Source: Streptomyces sp. NRRL F-5630
Lineage (GTDB): Bacteria > Actinomycetota > Actinomycetes > Streptomycetales > Streptomycetaceae
Direction: 5' to 3'
NCBI RefSeq assembly: GCF_000719475.1
Contig: NZ_JOGO01000095.1
Location: forward strand, 1-18,552
Length of the DNA stretch: 18,552 nt
Part shown: positions 6,979 through 15,536 of the stretch, piece after piece
Layout: each line of letters begins with the position of its first letter
How positions within the stretch are numbered: the stretch's first letter is position 1
Notes under the pieces: model-generated
Databases searched by the model: none
What the model saw: the letters and a program-made list of their open reading frames with translations, nothing else
Told to the model about the DNA's origin: nothing
Translations under genes and position numbers: made by a program

Positions 6979-7640
6979 CGCGTACCGAGACATCCTCCGA
7001 GCTGGCCGCGGAGTACTGGAACTCCCCGGAGACGGTCGCCGGGTTCAGCGCGCTCGACGCCCAGCCCTACCTGATCGAGCTGTTGCGGCAGACACCCGTC
7101 GAAGGGGTCGCGCTCGATCTCGGCTGCGGGGGCGGCCGCAACACCCTGGCCCTCCTGCGCCGGGGCTTCACCACGGTCGCCCTGGACCTGCACTCCGGCA
7201 TGGTCGAAGCCACCCGCGCCCGCACCGGCGAGTTCGGGGAACAGGTCGACGTCCGGCAGGGAGCGGCCCACGCCATCGACGCCCCGGACGCGTCCTTCGC
7301 ACTGATCGTCTGCTACGGCGTGCTGCACAACGCCGTGGACCACGCGCAGTGGAGCGCCGCGGTGAGCGAGATCGCCCGGGTACTGCGTCCGGGCGGACTG
7401 CTCGCGCTGAACTGCTTCACCTCGCGGGTCCTCGACCCCCGACTGCGCCAGGACGGCGCCGAGGGCCGGTACCTGCTCCCCGACGGGGTGCCGATGACGC
7501 TGCTCCCCCCGGACCGCGTACTCCGCGCCTTCGCCGACGAGGGACTGACCCCCGAGGGCACGGTGCACGACTACGTGCGACAGCTCGATGTCGGGCCACG
7601 TGCGGTGCTCCGCTGCACCTTGCGCGGGGAGGGACGCTGA
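6975..7640 (+). CDS. Class I SAM-dependent methyltransferase (Methyltransf_11 type)
   Basis: 221 residues. Motif I is ALDLGCGGGRN at 46-56; the acidic residue at the end of strand 2 is Asp71 (VALDL); ASFALIVCYGVLHN at 106-119 and EIARVLRPGGLLAL at 132-145 are the typical motifs of the UbiE/Methyltransf_11 group. These small cytoplasmic enzymes methylate O, N or C atoms of small molecules, and the acceptor cannot be predicted. The ATG overlaps the preceding stop by four bases (ATGA), and its own stop overlaps the next start (TGATG), so it is translationally coupled on both sides. The most likely role is tailoring of the cluster product. Confidence 0.88.
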   Translation: MTRTETSSELAAEYWNSPETVAGFSALDAQPYLIELLRQTPVEGVALDLGCGGGRNTLALLRRGFTTVALDLHSGMVEATRARTGEFGEQVDVRQGAAHAIDAPDASFALIVCYGVLHNAVDHAQWSAAVSEIARVLRPGGLLALNCFTSRVLDPRLRQDGAEGRYLLPDGVPMTLLPPDRVLRAFADEGLTPEGTVHDYVRQLDVGPRAVLRCTLRGEGR

Positions 7641-10099
7641 TGCCCGATCTCGAGGACGGGTCGACGGAGACCGACCCCTTCCCCTCCCTGCCGCTCGACC
7701 CGGGGACCCTCCACGACATCCTGGACGCCCGGCTGGCGGAGGTTCCCGACTGGCACGGCGACGACGAGCCGGTACGCCTGGGCTTCGCCATGACCGCCCC
7801 GCACCCGCTGGCCCTGCTCGGCCACGAGCGGTTCGTGGCCCGCAACGCGAACAACGTCGGTGTGCACACCCGTTTCGGCGACGGGGTCCGCGGCACGCGC
7901 CGCCTGGAGCGCGAGGCGGTGCTGGCGCTCGGCGGGCTGCTGCACGCCGACTCCGCCGACGGGTACCTGACCGGCGGCGCCAACGAGGGGACGCTCGCCG
8001 GACTGCGCATCGGCCGCAACGCCCTCCGCGCCGGTGGAGCCACCCGGGTCGTCGTCCTCACCTCGCACCTGGCCCACCACTCGGTGGCCAAGGCGGCGGA
8101 GATCCTCGATCTGGAGCTCGTGACCTGTCCCGTGGGCCCCTCGTGGGTGTGGGACGCGGAATCCGTGGCCGGCGCCCTCGACGAACTGGCCGCCCAGGAC
8201 ACGGCGGCGGGGGACGAAAACCAGCGGACCGGCGTGATCGTGGTGACCACGGCCGGCTACTACAACACCGGTCTGGTCGACCCGGTCGACGAGATCGCCG
8301 CTCTGCTCGGCCGGCGGGTGGCCGACGGGACGGGGCCGGCGTCCTTCCACCACGTGGACGCCGCCCACGGCGGCATGATCCTGCCGTTCACCGCGCCCGC
8401 CACGCCCTTCGACTTCCGCAACCCTCATGTCCACTCCGTGGTGCTCGACCCCCACAAGTCCGGCCTGATGCCGTACAGCTGCGGCGTCTTCCTGTGCCGG
8501 AAGGGTCTGCTCGGGCACGGTGCCGTAGCGGCGCCGATGTCCGGATTCATCGACGAGACCATCACCGGGTCCCGCTCCGGAGCCATGGCCGCGGCGCTCT
8601 GGTCGCTGGTCTTCGGCGTCGCCGCCGAGGGGTACCGGAAGACGTTCCGCCGCTGCCTGGAGCTGCGCGACGAGCTTGCCGAGGCCATCCGCGCGGTGGA
8701 CCCCGGCGCACTGACGAAGCCGTCGCCGGGCAACACCGTCCTGGTCGTCGGGTTCTCCGCGGACGACGGGAAACTGCCCAGGGAACTCACCGAGCACTAC
8801 CGCCTCGTCGGCAACAGGCTTCCCTGGCGGGCCGAGGACGGGCGGGTCGTCGACCGGCTCTTCCACCACTTCTACGCGATGCCGCACATGACGTCGGCCC
8901 ACATCGAGGGCTTCGCCGCGCACCTGGCATCGGCGCTGACCCGGCCCGTCCCGGCGGCCCCCGCCGTCCAGCGGCGGCCGGCGGCCGACCGGGAGCCGCC
9001 CCGGCCGGCCGCTGAACCCGGCGCGGTCCCGGCGCAGCTGCGCTCCCTGCGCTCCTCCAGCGCCTGCCTGCGCCACCTCGTCGTGCACCCGCCGCAGCGC
9101 CGCGACCCCGACGACTACCCGCACGCGTACTCCTTCCACACCTTCCAGTCCAGGGCCGAACTCGGCGAGCAGGTGCAGAGCCGGCCCTGGGGTGACGACG
9201 GCGCAGGGAACGGTCCGCACATCTACGCTCCCGACCTCGACCGCCCGTTCGCCAACGAGCTGTTCGGAGTGGTCAGTCCCGAAGAGTGGTCCCTGGAAGT
9301 GCTCGACCGCCACCAGCAGAAGCTCTCCCTGGTGGGGGCCGCCCACTTCGCCCACTTCGGCCCGACCCGTACGCCCGACATCCCCGTGGTGCTGGCGAAC
9401 TTCCACGCCGACGGCTCGTTCCGGTCCGCCGAGTACAAGTACGGTGACCGCTGGCACAACGACGAGGTCCAGGTGTTCACCACGGGCATCGTCGTCAAGA
9501 TCGGCAAGGACGCGCGCAGTGTGCGGCGGCAGGGGGACGACTACTCCTTCTCCCTGGACACCTCGTTCGAGCTGCGCCTCACCCTGACCGACGACGCCGC
9601 ACCGCCCCGGATCGTACGGACCGCGCGGCACGCCGATCCCGCCCTGCCCCGCCGCCGCCACCTGCTGCGCGGTCAGTACCGCAGGTTCCCCAACAGGTTC
9701 TTCGACACGATCGTCGAGATGAGCGGCGGCGTGCACCACCGCTCCGCCGTCCCGGCGACGCTCCTGCTGGAGAACACCGGACCGCTCCTCGCCCGCTCGG
9801 CGGAGCTCGGCCTGGTCCGGGTGGAACCGTCACTCGCCGACGGCGTCCTGCGGGTGGACCTCGCGGAGGTGGGCGGGGCGCGGACGCTCACCACCGAGAT
9901 CCCCCTGTCCCTGGGAACGCGGCTGGGCGCTCTGCTGCGCGGCATTGCGGTCGGTGAGCCCGAACGCCTGGTGCCCGCCGACGTCGTGGCCTGGGCCGAG
10001 CGTCTCGGCCCGCTGGTGGGGAGGCTGCGTGAGACCGGCGCCACCCGCGGCGGCCTGCGGCTCCTGACGGTCGGTGACACACCGGTGGGGCCCGCATGA
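7640..10099 (+). CDS. PLP-dependent group II decarboxylase fused to an unknown C-terminal domain
   Basis: 819 residues; GGGGAGGGA lies six bases before the ATG. Residues about 45-435 are a fold-type I PLP enzyme of the group II decarboxylase family: YLTGGANEGTLAGL at 109-122, a stacking His in HLAHHSVAKAAE (143-154), HVDAAHGG with Asp240 at 238-245, and the Schiff-base motif DPHKSG with Lys273. The family decarboxylates aromatic, acidic and basic amino acids; some members are oxidases or lyases. A Pro/Ala/Arg-rich linker (about 436-465) leads to roughly 350 residues I do not recognise. That part is rich in aromatic residues and beta-like patterns (for example ANFHADGSFRSAEYKYGD near 586-603) and has no transmembrane segment. 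Typical family members have 400-550 residues, so the extension is unusual. No frameshift or stop separates the halves. The last four bases overlap the next gene. Confidence 0.85.
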   Translation: MPDLEDGSTETDPFPSLPLDPGTLHDILDARLAEVPDWHGDDEPVRLGFAMTAPHPLALLGHERFVARNANNVGVHTRFGDGVRGTRRLEREAVLALGGLLHADSADGYLTGGANEGTLAGLRIGRNALRAGGATRVVVLTSHLAHHSVAKAAEILDLELVTCPVGPSWVWDAESVAGALDELAAQDTAAGDENQRTGVIVVTTAGYYNTGLVDPVDEIAALLGRRVADGTGPASFHHVDAAHGGMILPFTAPATPFDFRNPHVHSVVLDPHKSGLMPYSCGVFLCRKGLLGHGAVAAPMSGFIDETITGSRSGAMAAALWSLVFGVAAEGYRKTFRRCLELRDELAEAIRAVDPGALTKPSPGNTVLVVGFSADDGKLPRELTEHYRLVGNRLPWRAEDGRVVDRLFHHFYAMPHMTSAHIEGFAAHLASALTRPVPAAPAVQRRPAADREPPRPAAEPGAVPAQLRSLRSSSACLRHLVVHPPQRRDPDDYPHAYSFHTFQSRAELGEQVQSRPWGDDGAGNGPHIYAPDLDRPFANELFGVVSPEEWSLEVLDRHQQKLSLVGAAHFAHFGPTRTPDIPVVLANFHADGSFRSAEYKYGDRWHNDEVQVFTTGIVVKIGKDARSVRRQGDDYSFSLDTSFELRLTLTDDAAPPRIVRTARHADPALPRRRHLLRGQYRRFPNRFFDTIVEMSGGVHHRSAVPATLLLENTGPLLARSAELGLVRVEPSLADGVLRVDLAEVGGARTLTTEIPLSLGTRLGALLRGIAVGEPERLVPADVVAWAERLGPLVGRLRETGATRGGLRLLTVGDTPVGPA

Positions 10100-11637
10100 C
10101 GATGATCGCTCTGGCCGTCCTGTGGGCGGTCCTCCTGTGGGGGGCTCTGCTCACCGCCCGCGCCGCGTGGACGGCGCGGGCCCTCGACCTCCGACGCCGG
10201 GCCGTACGCCCGCCGGAGGACGGCCCGGCGCCCCATGTCGTGCTCCTGGTGCCCGCCCTGCGTGAGCAGGACCTGCTGGAGGAGGTCGTGCGCGGCGCGC
10301 TCGGCCTCGACTACCCACGGGACCTCCTCCACATCGTGGTGGTCACCACCGAACGCGAGGAACGCGAACGGGAGGCCGCCCTCGGCCGTTTGCCCGCCCT
10401 GGCCACGGCCCTGGCCGAGGACGCCGCCCGCGCGTCGGTGCGGCTGAGTGGACTCGTCCCCTCCGCGAGGGCCGCCGCGGTCGCCGCGCGCGTGCGCGCG
10501 GCGGCGGACCCCGCCGCCGCCCTCCGCGCGGAAGTCGGCGCGGTCCCCACCACGCGCGAGATCGCCCGGTCCCTCCTGCCCCTGCTGGCAGCGGAAAACC
10601 CCGGAGCGAGCCTGCACCACCTGCACCACACCGCCGAGGGAGCCAAGAGCAGCCAGCTGGTGCACGCCGTCGAACAGCTTCCGCACCTGCTGCCCCCGGA
10701 CGCCGTGCCCGCCATGACCTACGTCGGTCTGTACGACGCCGACTCCCAGCCGGACAGCACCACCCTCTGGCATGTGGCGCACGCCGCCCGGGTGCCTTCC
10801 GGACACCCGCCCGAACTGATCCAGCAACTGCCGCTCCAGCTCCGGCGCCCGCACGCCGCCCGGCGGGGGCGCGAGGACGTACTGCTGCGCGCCCATGCCC
10901 TGGCCGATCTGCGCCGCCGGGCCGGTGTCGAGGCCCACCGCATCCGGGCGTGCGCCCGGATCGCCGGGTCCGGACTTCCCTCCGGCCTCGCGGCCGTCGC
11001 CGAACCGGTGGTGTACGGCGTGGGTGCCGGCCTCTTCGTGCGTCACGACACGCTCGTGGCGATCGGTATGTACGAGGAGCCCGTCGACGACCTCCTCATC
11101 GGCTACAAGCTCTCGTCCGCGCGGGCCGGCATGGTGGTGCTCCCGGTCTTCAATCTCGTCGACCGGTACCCGAGCGTCCGTTCGCTCGGCAACGCCTACG
11201 CGATCGTGGCGAGGGGGAGTCTGGCGGGGCTGCGACGGCTGCTGACCGACCCCGTCCTGAGGACCCACCAACCACGGAACTCGACAGTGTTCGTCAAGGA
11301 ACTCCTCGACACCCTCTGGTGGTTCGCCGGCCCCGTCGTGGTCATCGCCGCGGTCACCGTCCTCGCTCTGGCCCAGGCGCACGCGCAGCTGATCGTCTGG
11401 ACCGCGGCCGCCCTCGGCTACACCGTGGCGCACACCCTGTGGTGTGTGCGCCGGGCGGAGTCCTGGCTGGCGGCTCATCAAGGTGCCAGGGAGCGGGCCG
11501 AGTCGCCGTCTGCCGGCGGACTGCGGCTGGTGCCCGCGTTCCTGGCCCAGCCCGTCCTGCACTGGCTCGGGCCCCTGCGGTACGCGACAGGACTCCTCGG
11601 CGGGCGCTCCGCGGAGTCCGGGAAGACCGAGCGGTGA
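10096..11637 (+). CDS. Membrane glycosyltransferase, GT2-like
   Basis: 513 residues, starting in a four-base overlap with the PLP gene. Residues 3-22 form a transmembrane segment. HVVLLVPALREQD at 47-59 begins the GT-A nucleotide-sugar fold. YDADSQPD at 213-220 contains the DxD motif for metal and UDP-sugar, and EEPVDDLLIGYKL at 327-339 is the acceptor/catalytic-base region. Two further hydrophobic segments lie at about 407-427 and 431-450. This arrangement is typical of processive or lipid-linked GT2 enzymes at the cytoplasmic membrane. Between the strand-1 region and the DxD motif there is an Ala/Arg-rich insert (about 90-150) of uncertain structure. It could glycosylate the cluster product or a lipid carrier. 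The sugar is unknown. Confidence 0.8.
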   Translation: MTMIALAVLWAVLLWGALLTARAAWTARALDLRRRAVRPPEDGPAPHVVLLVPALREQDLLEEVVRGALGLDYPRDLLHIVVVTTEREEREREAALGRLPALATALAEDAARASVRLSGLVPSARAAAVAARVRAAADPAAALRAEVGAVPTTREIARSLLPLLAAENPGASLHHLHHTAEGAKSSQLVHAVEQLPHLLPPDAVPAMTYVGLYDADSQPDSTTLWHVAHAARVPSGHPPELIQQLPLQLRRPHAARRGREDVLLRAHALADLRRRAGVEAHRIRACARIAGSGLPSGLAAVAEPVVYGVGAGLFVRHDTLVAIGMYEEPVDDLLIGYKLSSARAGMVVLPVFNLVDRYPSVRSLGNAYAIVARGSLAGLRRLLTDPVLRTHQPRNSTVFVKELLDTLWWFAGPVVVIAAVTVLALAQAHAQLIVWTAAALGYTVAHTLWCVRRAESWLAAHQGARERAESPSAGGLRLVPAFLAQPVLHWLGPLRYATGLLGGRSAESGKTER

Positions 11638-11721
11638 TACCCGCCCGCGGTGGCCGCGACCCTCCGCATCCCCCGAACCGCTGCTGTCCCCCGCCCCCCG
11701 TCAGACCGGAACCCTTGATCC

Positions 11722-12825
11722 ATGACTGCCGCACCCCGCCCGATCAGCCTCTCTACCGTGATCATGGCTCACCCACGCCGTCAGGCAGCCGCAGAGCGGT
11801 TGTCCGCGGCCCACCCCGAACTGGCGGCCGTGGTCGTCACCGACCCCGAACCGGACGGCCCCTCGTCCGCCCTGCGCACAGCCCGTCTCGCCTGGCAGAC
11901 GGTGGAGCCCTCGGCCACGCATCACCTGGTGATCCAGGACGACGCGATTCTCGCTCCCGGGTTCGCCGAACGGGTGGGGGCTCTCGTCGCGGCGAGGCCG
12001 GACGCCGCCATCAGCCTGTTCGCGGAGTGGGGATCACGCACCGCCAACGTGGTCCGTGCCGCCGCCCTGTTGGGGCACGACTGGGCTCCGGTGGTCGACG
12101 ACTACCTGCCTTCCGTGGCGCTCGTACTGCCCGCTTCCCGGGCACGGTCCTTCGCGGAGTACGCGGCGGCGCACACCGTGGCCGACGCCACGGACGACGT
12201 CACCCTTCTCGATCACCTGACCGATATCGAGAAGCTCACCCCGGTCGTACAGCCGGTGGATCACGCCAACCCGCCCAGCCTGGTCGGCAACGACGTCATG
12301 GGGCCGCGCAGCTCCGCCAACTACGGTCCCTTCGATGCGGGGAGCTCGGTCGGGCCCGGCTCCAGCACTCTGCCGACGCCGAGCGCCGTGCCCTACTTCT
12401 GCTGGTGGGAGCAGCTGGCCGTGGTCTACACCCGCGACGACTCCGCGCCGGACGGCTGGCGCCGCGGGCCCGCCGAGGAGGCCCTGCTGGAACGGGGCAT
12501 CGGGAGCGAGCAGACCGTCGGGCCTCTGCGCGAGGCGCTGGACGTTCTGCCCCACCGTTCCCTGGTCCACGACCGGGTCAGCGACGTCCTGCTCGCCGAG
12601 GTGTGGGCCACGGCCTTCACCCTCGGAGCCGTGCTGCACGACCTGGGCGGGGCGGTGGACCCGGGCCGTCTCCCGGCGCGTTCCGCGCTGGCCACCCTCG
12701 CACCGGGGGCGCTGCGGCGGGTCGTTCCCGTCCAGTGGCTTCCCGCGGTGGGCGAGTTGCTCGCGCCGCTGGTGACGACCGCTGTGCTCAGGGGCTTCGA
12801 GGCGGCGGGCAGGGCCGCCTCATGA
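11722..12825 (+). CDS. Glycosyltransferase-like protein of unknown specificity
   Basis: 367 residues. The N-terminus STVIMAHPRRQAAAERL (11-27) followed by HHLVIQDDAILAPGF (67-81) resembles the start and metal-binding acidic motif of GT-A glycosyltransferases. HANPPSLVGND at 181-191 and GPRSSANYGPFD at 194-205 are like acceptor-side motifs of bacterial GT25-like or uncharacterised actinomycete transferases. The last 130 residues are hydrophobic and helical and I do not recognise them. There is no signal peptide. The start is uncertain: the ATG at 11722 has only a weak CGGA 11 bases upstream, and an in-frame ATG at 11764 would remove 14 residues but cut into the first strand. The 84-base gap before it is the largest inside the second half of the cluster. 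Its stop overlaps the ABC ATPase start. Confidence 0.65.
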   Translation: MTAAPRPISLSTVIMAHPRRQAAAERLSAAHPELAAVVVTDPEPDGPSSALRTARLAWQTVEPSATHHLVIQDDAILAPGFAERVGALVAARPDAAISLFAEWGSRTANVVRAAALLGHDWAPVVDDYLPSVALVLPASRARSFAEYAAAHTVADATDDVTLLDHLTDIEKLTPVVQPVDHANPPSLVGNDVMGPRSSANYGPFDAGSSVGPGSSTLPTPSAVPYFCWWEQLAVVYTRDDSAPDGWRRGPAEEALLERGIGSEQTVGPLREALDVLPHRSLVHDRVSDVLLAEVWATAFTLGAVLHDLGGAVDPGRLPARSALATLAPGALRRVVPVQWLPAVGELLAPLVTTAVLRGFEAAGRAAS

Positions 12826-13841
12826 CCGGCCGGGAGCCGGTGATCGACGTCGCCGGGGCGGGAAAGACGTTCCGGTCCTTCGACCCGGGGGACCGATGGA
12901 GTGTCCGACGGCCCTTGCGACGGCGGAAGGCGCGACGCTCCGTCGCCCTGGCCGACGTGGATCTCCGTGTCGGGCAGGGCGAGTTCGTAGGGCTGCTCGG
13001 CCAGAACGGGGCGGGCAAGTCGACGCTCATCAAGCTGATGACGGGCCTGCTGCTGCCCGAGACCGGAACGGTCCGGGTCAAGGGCCTGGACCCGTACGCC
13101 GACCGCGAGCGCAACGCGCGCACCATGGGCGTCACCTTCGGGCAGCGCACCCAGCTCTGGTGGGACCTCCCGGCGCGGGTCTCCTTCGACATCCTGCGGG
13201 ACATCCACGGACTGGCCGAGCCCGCCTACCGCTCCACCCTGGCCGAACTCGACGGTGTTCTCTCGCTGTCGCCGTTCTGGGACACCCCGGTCCGCTTCCT
13301 CTCCCTCGGCCAACGCGTCAGGTGCGACCTGGCGGCGGCCCTGCTGCACCGGCCGCAGGTCATCTTTCTGGACGAGCCGACCGTCGGCCTCGACGTCCTG
13401 GTCAAGGACCAGGTACGGGCACTGCTCGCCAGGCTGGCGGCCACCGGGGACCACGCGATCATTCTCACCACGCACGACATGGGGGAGGTCGAGGCGCTCT
13501 GCGAGCGGATCGTGGTCATCGACCGGGGCCGGGTGGTCCATGACGGGTCACGGGAGGGGCTCGCCGCCGTCTCCGGAGACCAGCACACCTTCGTCGTGGA
13601 GTTCGAGACGCCGCCGCCCTCGCTGCGGCTGCTGACCGCCGAGGTCGTCTCGGCCGACGGCCCCACGGTGCGCGTCCGCCCGCTGCCCGGCTCCGACCGC
13701 ACCGAGGTGACCGCGGAACTGCTCGCCGCCCACCCCGTGCGTTCCCTCCTGTACGAGGGCACCCGAGTCGAGGACATGCTGCGCACGCTCTACGGCCGCT
13801 CCCACGAGGAAGCGCCGAAGGTGACGGGACGGGCCGGGTGA
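12822..13841 (+). CDS. ABC-2 exporter ATP-binding protein
   Basis: 339 residues, start overlapping the previous stop (ATGA). Walker A GQNGAGKS at 60-67, Q-loop Gln108 in VTFGQRTQLWWDLP, signature LSLGQ at 160-164, Walker B VIFLDEP at 180-186 and H-loop His218 are all intact. The FGQRxQLWWDLP stretch is typical of ATPases paired with ABC2_membrane_6 (PF06182) permeases, a group that includes the cyanobacterial viologen exporter. Residues about 255-325 form an extra C-terminal regulatory domain. Together with the next two genes it should form a heteromeric exporter at the cytoplasmic membrane. Placement at the end of the biosynthetic genes points to product export or self-protection. Confidence 0.93.
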   Translation: MTGREPVIDVAGAGKTFRSFDPGDRWSVRRPLRRRKARRSVALADVDLRVGQGEFVGLLGQNGAGKSTLIKLMTGLLLPETGTVRVKGLDPYADRERNARTMGVTFGQRTQLWWDLPARVSFDILRDIHGLAEPAYRSTLAELDGVLSLSPFWDTPVRFLSLGQRVRCDLAAALLHRPQVIFLDEPTVGLDVLVKDQVRALLARLAATGDHAIILTTHDMGEVEALCERIVVIDRGRVVHDGSREGLAAVSGDQHTFVVEFETPPPSLRLLTAEVVSADGPTVRVRPLPGSDRTEVTAELLAAHPVRSLLYEGTRVEDMLRTLYGRSHEEAPKVTGRAG

Positions 13842-14692
13842 TGACGCTGCCCTCCCCGCCCCGCCGCGTGAGCCCGGACGCGGCAGCCGGGCGTCCACGC
13901 GCCTTCCGGCTCGCGCTCCTCGTCCCGCGCACCGAATGGGCCTACAAGCCGCGCGTCGTCGCCACCGCGTTCGTCATCGTCACCCAGGTCTTTTTGTACG
14001 TGCTGCTCTGGCGCGCGCTGTACGGGGAGAGCAGTCAGACCGTGGTCGGTCTCGACGCCTCTCAGGCCATTACCTACTCGGTGCTGGCCACCCTCATGGG
14101 GACCGGCAGGGTCGTTCTGGAGGGAGCCTCGCAGGAGACCGCGCAGAGCAAGATCCGCGACGGATCAGTCGTCTTCTGGTTCGTACGACCGCTGGCGGCC
14201 CGTCGCTACTGCGCCTGGCGTGGTGCGGGGGAGGGGCTCTACGCCACGGCCTGGCTGTGCGCCGGGCTGGCCATCGGCCTGGCCACCGGACTCGTCACGG
14301 CTCCCCCGACCTGGACGGCCACGGCGGTGGCGGTCCTCTCGTACGCGCTCGGCCAAGTGGTCTTCTACCAGATCGGCCTGCTGGTGGACCTGACGAGCTT
14401 CTGGACGATCACCAGTTTCGGGGTGAACCGGTTGGTGGCGTTCGCCCAACTGCTGTTGTCCGGCGGCCTCGTCCCGCTGTGGTTCTTTCCCGACTGGTTC
14501 CGGGCAGTCGGCGCGCATCTGCCGTTCGCGGCGACGATCCATGTGCCGGTCTCGCTCTACACCGGGCGCATCGCAGCCGCCGACGCGGGCTGGTTCCTGG
14601 CGGAACAAGCCCTCTGGGGAGTGCTGCTGACCTTGGTGGGCCGCTTCATGTGGCACCGCGCCGCCCGCCGTCTCCTCGTCCTTGGTGGCTGA
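13841..14692 (+). CDS. ABC-2 exporter permease, first subunit (PF06182-like)
   Basis: 283 residues with about six hydrophobic segments (near 38-58, 77-95, 134-153, 158-182, 195-216 and 252-270). IRDGSVVFWFVRP at 105-117 and LSGGLVPLWFFPDW at 206-219 are the loop motifs expected in this permease family. The stop of the ATPase gene shares one base with the ATG at 13841; a GTG three bases earlier is an equally coupled alternative. The hydrophilic first 30 residues lie in the cytoplasm. It pairs with the following gene to form a heterodimeric channel. Confidence 0.87.
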   Translation: MTLPSPPRRVSPDAAAGRPRAFRLALLVPRTEWAYKPRVVATAFVIVTQVFLYVLLWRALYGESSQTVVGLDASQAITYSVLATLMGTGRVVLEGASQETAQSKIRDGSVVFWFVRPLAARRYCAWRGAGEGLYATAWLCAGLAIGLATGLVTAPPTWTATAVAVLSYALGQVVFYQIGLLVDLTSFWTITSFGVNRLVAFAQLLLSGGLVPLWFFPDWFRAVGAHLPFAATIHVPVSLYTGRIAAADAGWFLAEQALWGVLLTLVGRFMWHRAARRLLVLGG

Positions 14693-14696
14693 TCCG

Positions 14697-15536
14697 ATGC
14701 GCACGAAAACCTCCGCCGCTCCCACCCCAGCCGTTCCGGTCGGCCGACTGCGGCTGGCCACGGTGATCCTGCGGGCCGGACTGCGCAGCCAGCTCGCCAA
14801 TCGCGCGGACTTCGCGATGGCCGTGGCCAACGGTGTGACCTACCAGATCACCGTGGTCCTCTTCGCCACCGTCATCTTCAGCCGCTTCCCCGCACTGGAC
14901 GGCTGGGAGCTCGGCGAGATCCTGCTCGTGTGCAGCATCCGCATGGTGGGCCACGGCCTGTACATGCTCTTCTTCGGAAACCTGGGGCTGATCCCGCATC
15001 TGTTGCGCGAAGGCCGCTTCGACGCCTTCCGCACCCGCCCGGCGCCGACCTTGCTCCAGGTGTTCACGTACGAGGCGCCCGTCAACGCACTGGGCGACCT
15101 GGTCGTGGCCGCGGTCTCGCTCAGCGTCTGTCTGTCCCTGCTTGACATCGAATGGACCGCAGGGGCAGTGCTGTTCCTCCTCCTGGCCATGGTGTGCGCC
15201 ACGGTGACAGAGCTGGGCCTGAACCTCCACATCGCCGCACTCGTGCTGCGGTTCCGTGGCAGCGAGTCGCTGTTCTTCTGGCTGGACAACACCGCGGGCA
15301 CCTTCGGCAACTACCCGCTGTCCGTCTTCCCGACGATTCTGCAGACGGTGTTCACCTTCGGTGTCCCGATTGCCTTCGCGGGCTACTACCCGGCCGCCTG
15401 GCTGACCGGCCACACGGACACGGTCCCCTTCTCGCAGGCCCTGGTGTACGCCTTCCCCCTGGTGGCCGCGGCCGTAACGGCACTGGGAATCACCGCCTGG
15501 CGCCGCGGACTGGCCTGGTACTCGCGCAACGGATAG
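14697..15536 (+). CDS. ABC-2 exporter permease, second subunit (PF06182-like)
   Basis: 279 residues with about six hydrophobic segments. LLREGRFDAFRTRPAP near 101-116 mirrors the IRDGSVVFWFVRP loop of the partner permease, and FGNYPLSVFPTILQTVFTFGVPIAF near 203-227 is the characteristic second motif (PLxxFP equivalent). The ATG at 14697 lies four bases after the preceding stop, with GGTGG eight bases upstream; TTG 14682 and GTG 14685 overlap the previous gene and are less likely. It is the last gene of the block, and a strong inverted repeat follows about 57 bases later. Confidence 0.87.
   Translation: MRTKTSAAPTPAVPVGRLRLATVILRAGLRSQLANRADFAMAVANGVTYQITVVLFATVIFSRFPALDGWELGEILLVCSIRMVGHGLYMLFFGNLGLIPHLLREGRFDAFRTRPAPTLLQVFTYEAPVNALGDLVVAAVSLSVCLSLLDIEWTAGAVLFLLLAMVCATVTELGLNLHIAALVLRFRGSESLFFWLDNTAGTFGNYPLSVFPTILQTVFTFGVPIAFAGYYPAAWLTGHTDTVPFSQALVYAFPLVAAAVTALGITAWRRGLAWYSRNG

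Noticed and set aside
7571..9739. Minus-strand open frame of 722 codons
   Set aside because: Opposite the PLP enzyme gene, with a random-looking Gly/Val/Arg-rich translation. The + strand frame has all family motifs.
3996..15536. TTA codons indicating bldA control of the cluster
   Set aside because: I saw no in-frame TTA; the visible TTA near 14072 is out of frame (ATT ACC).
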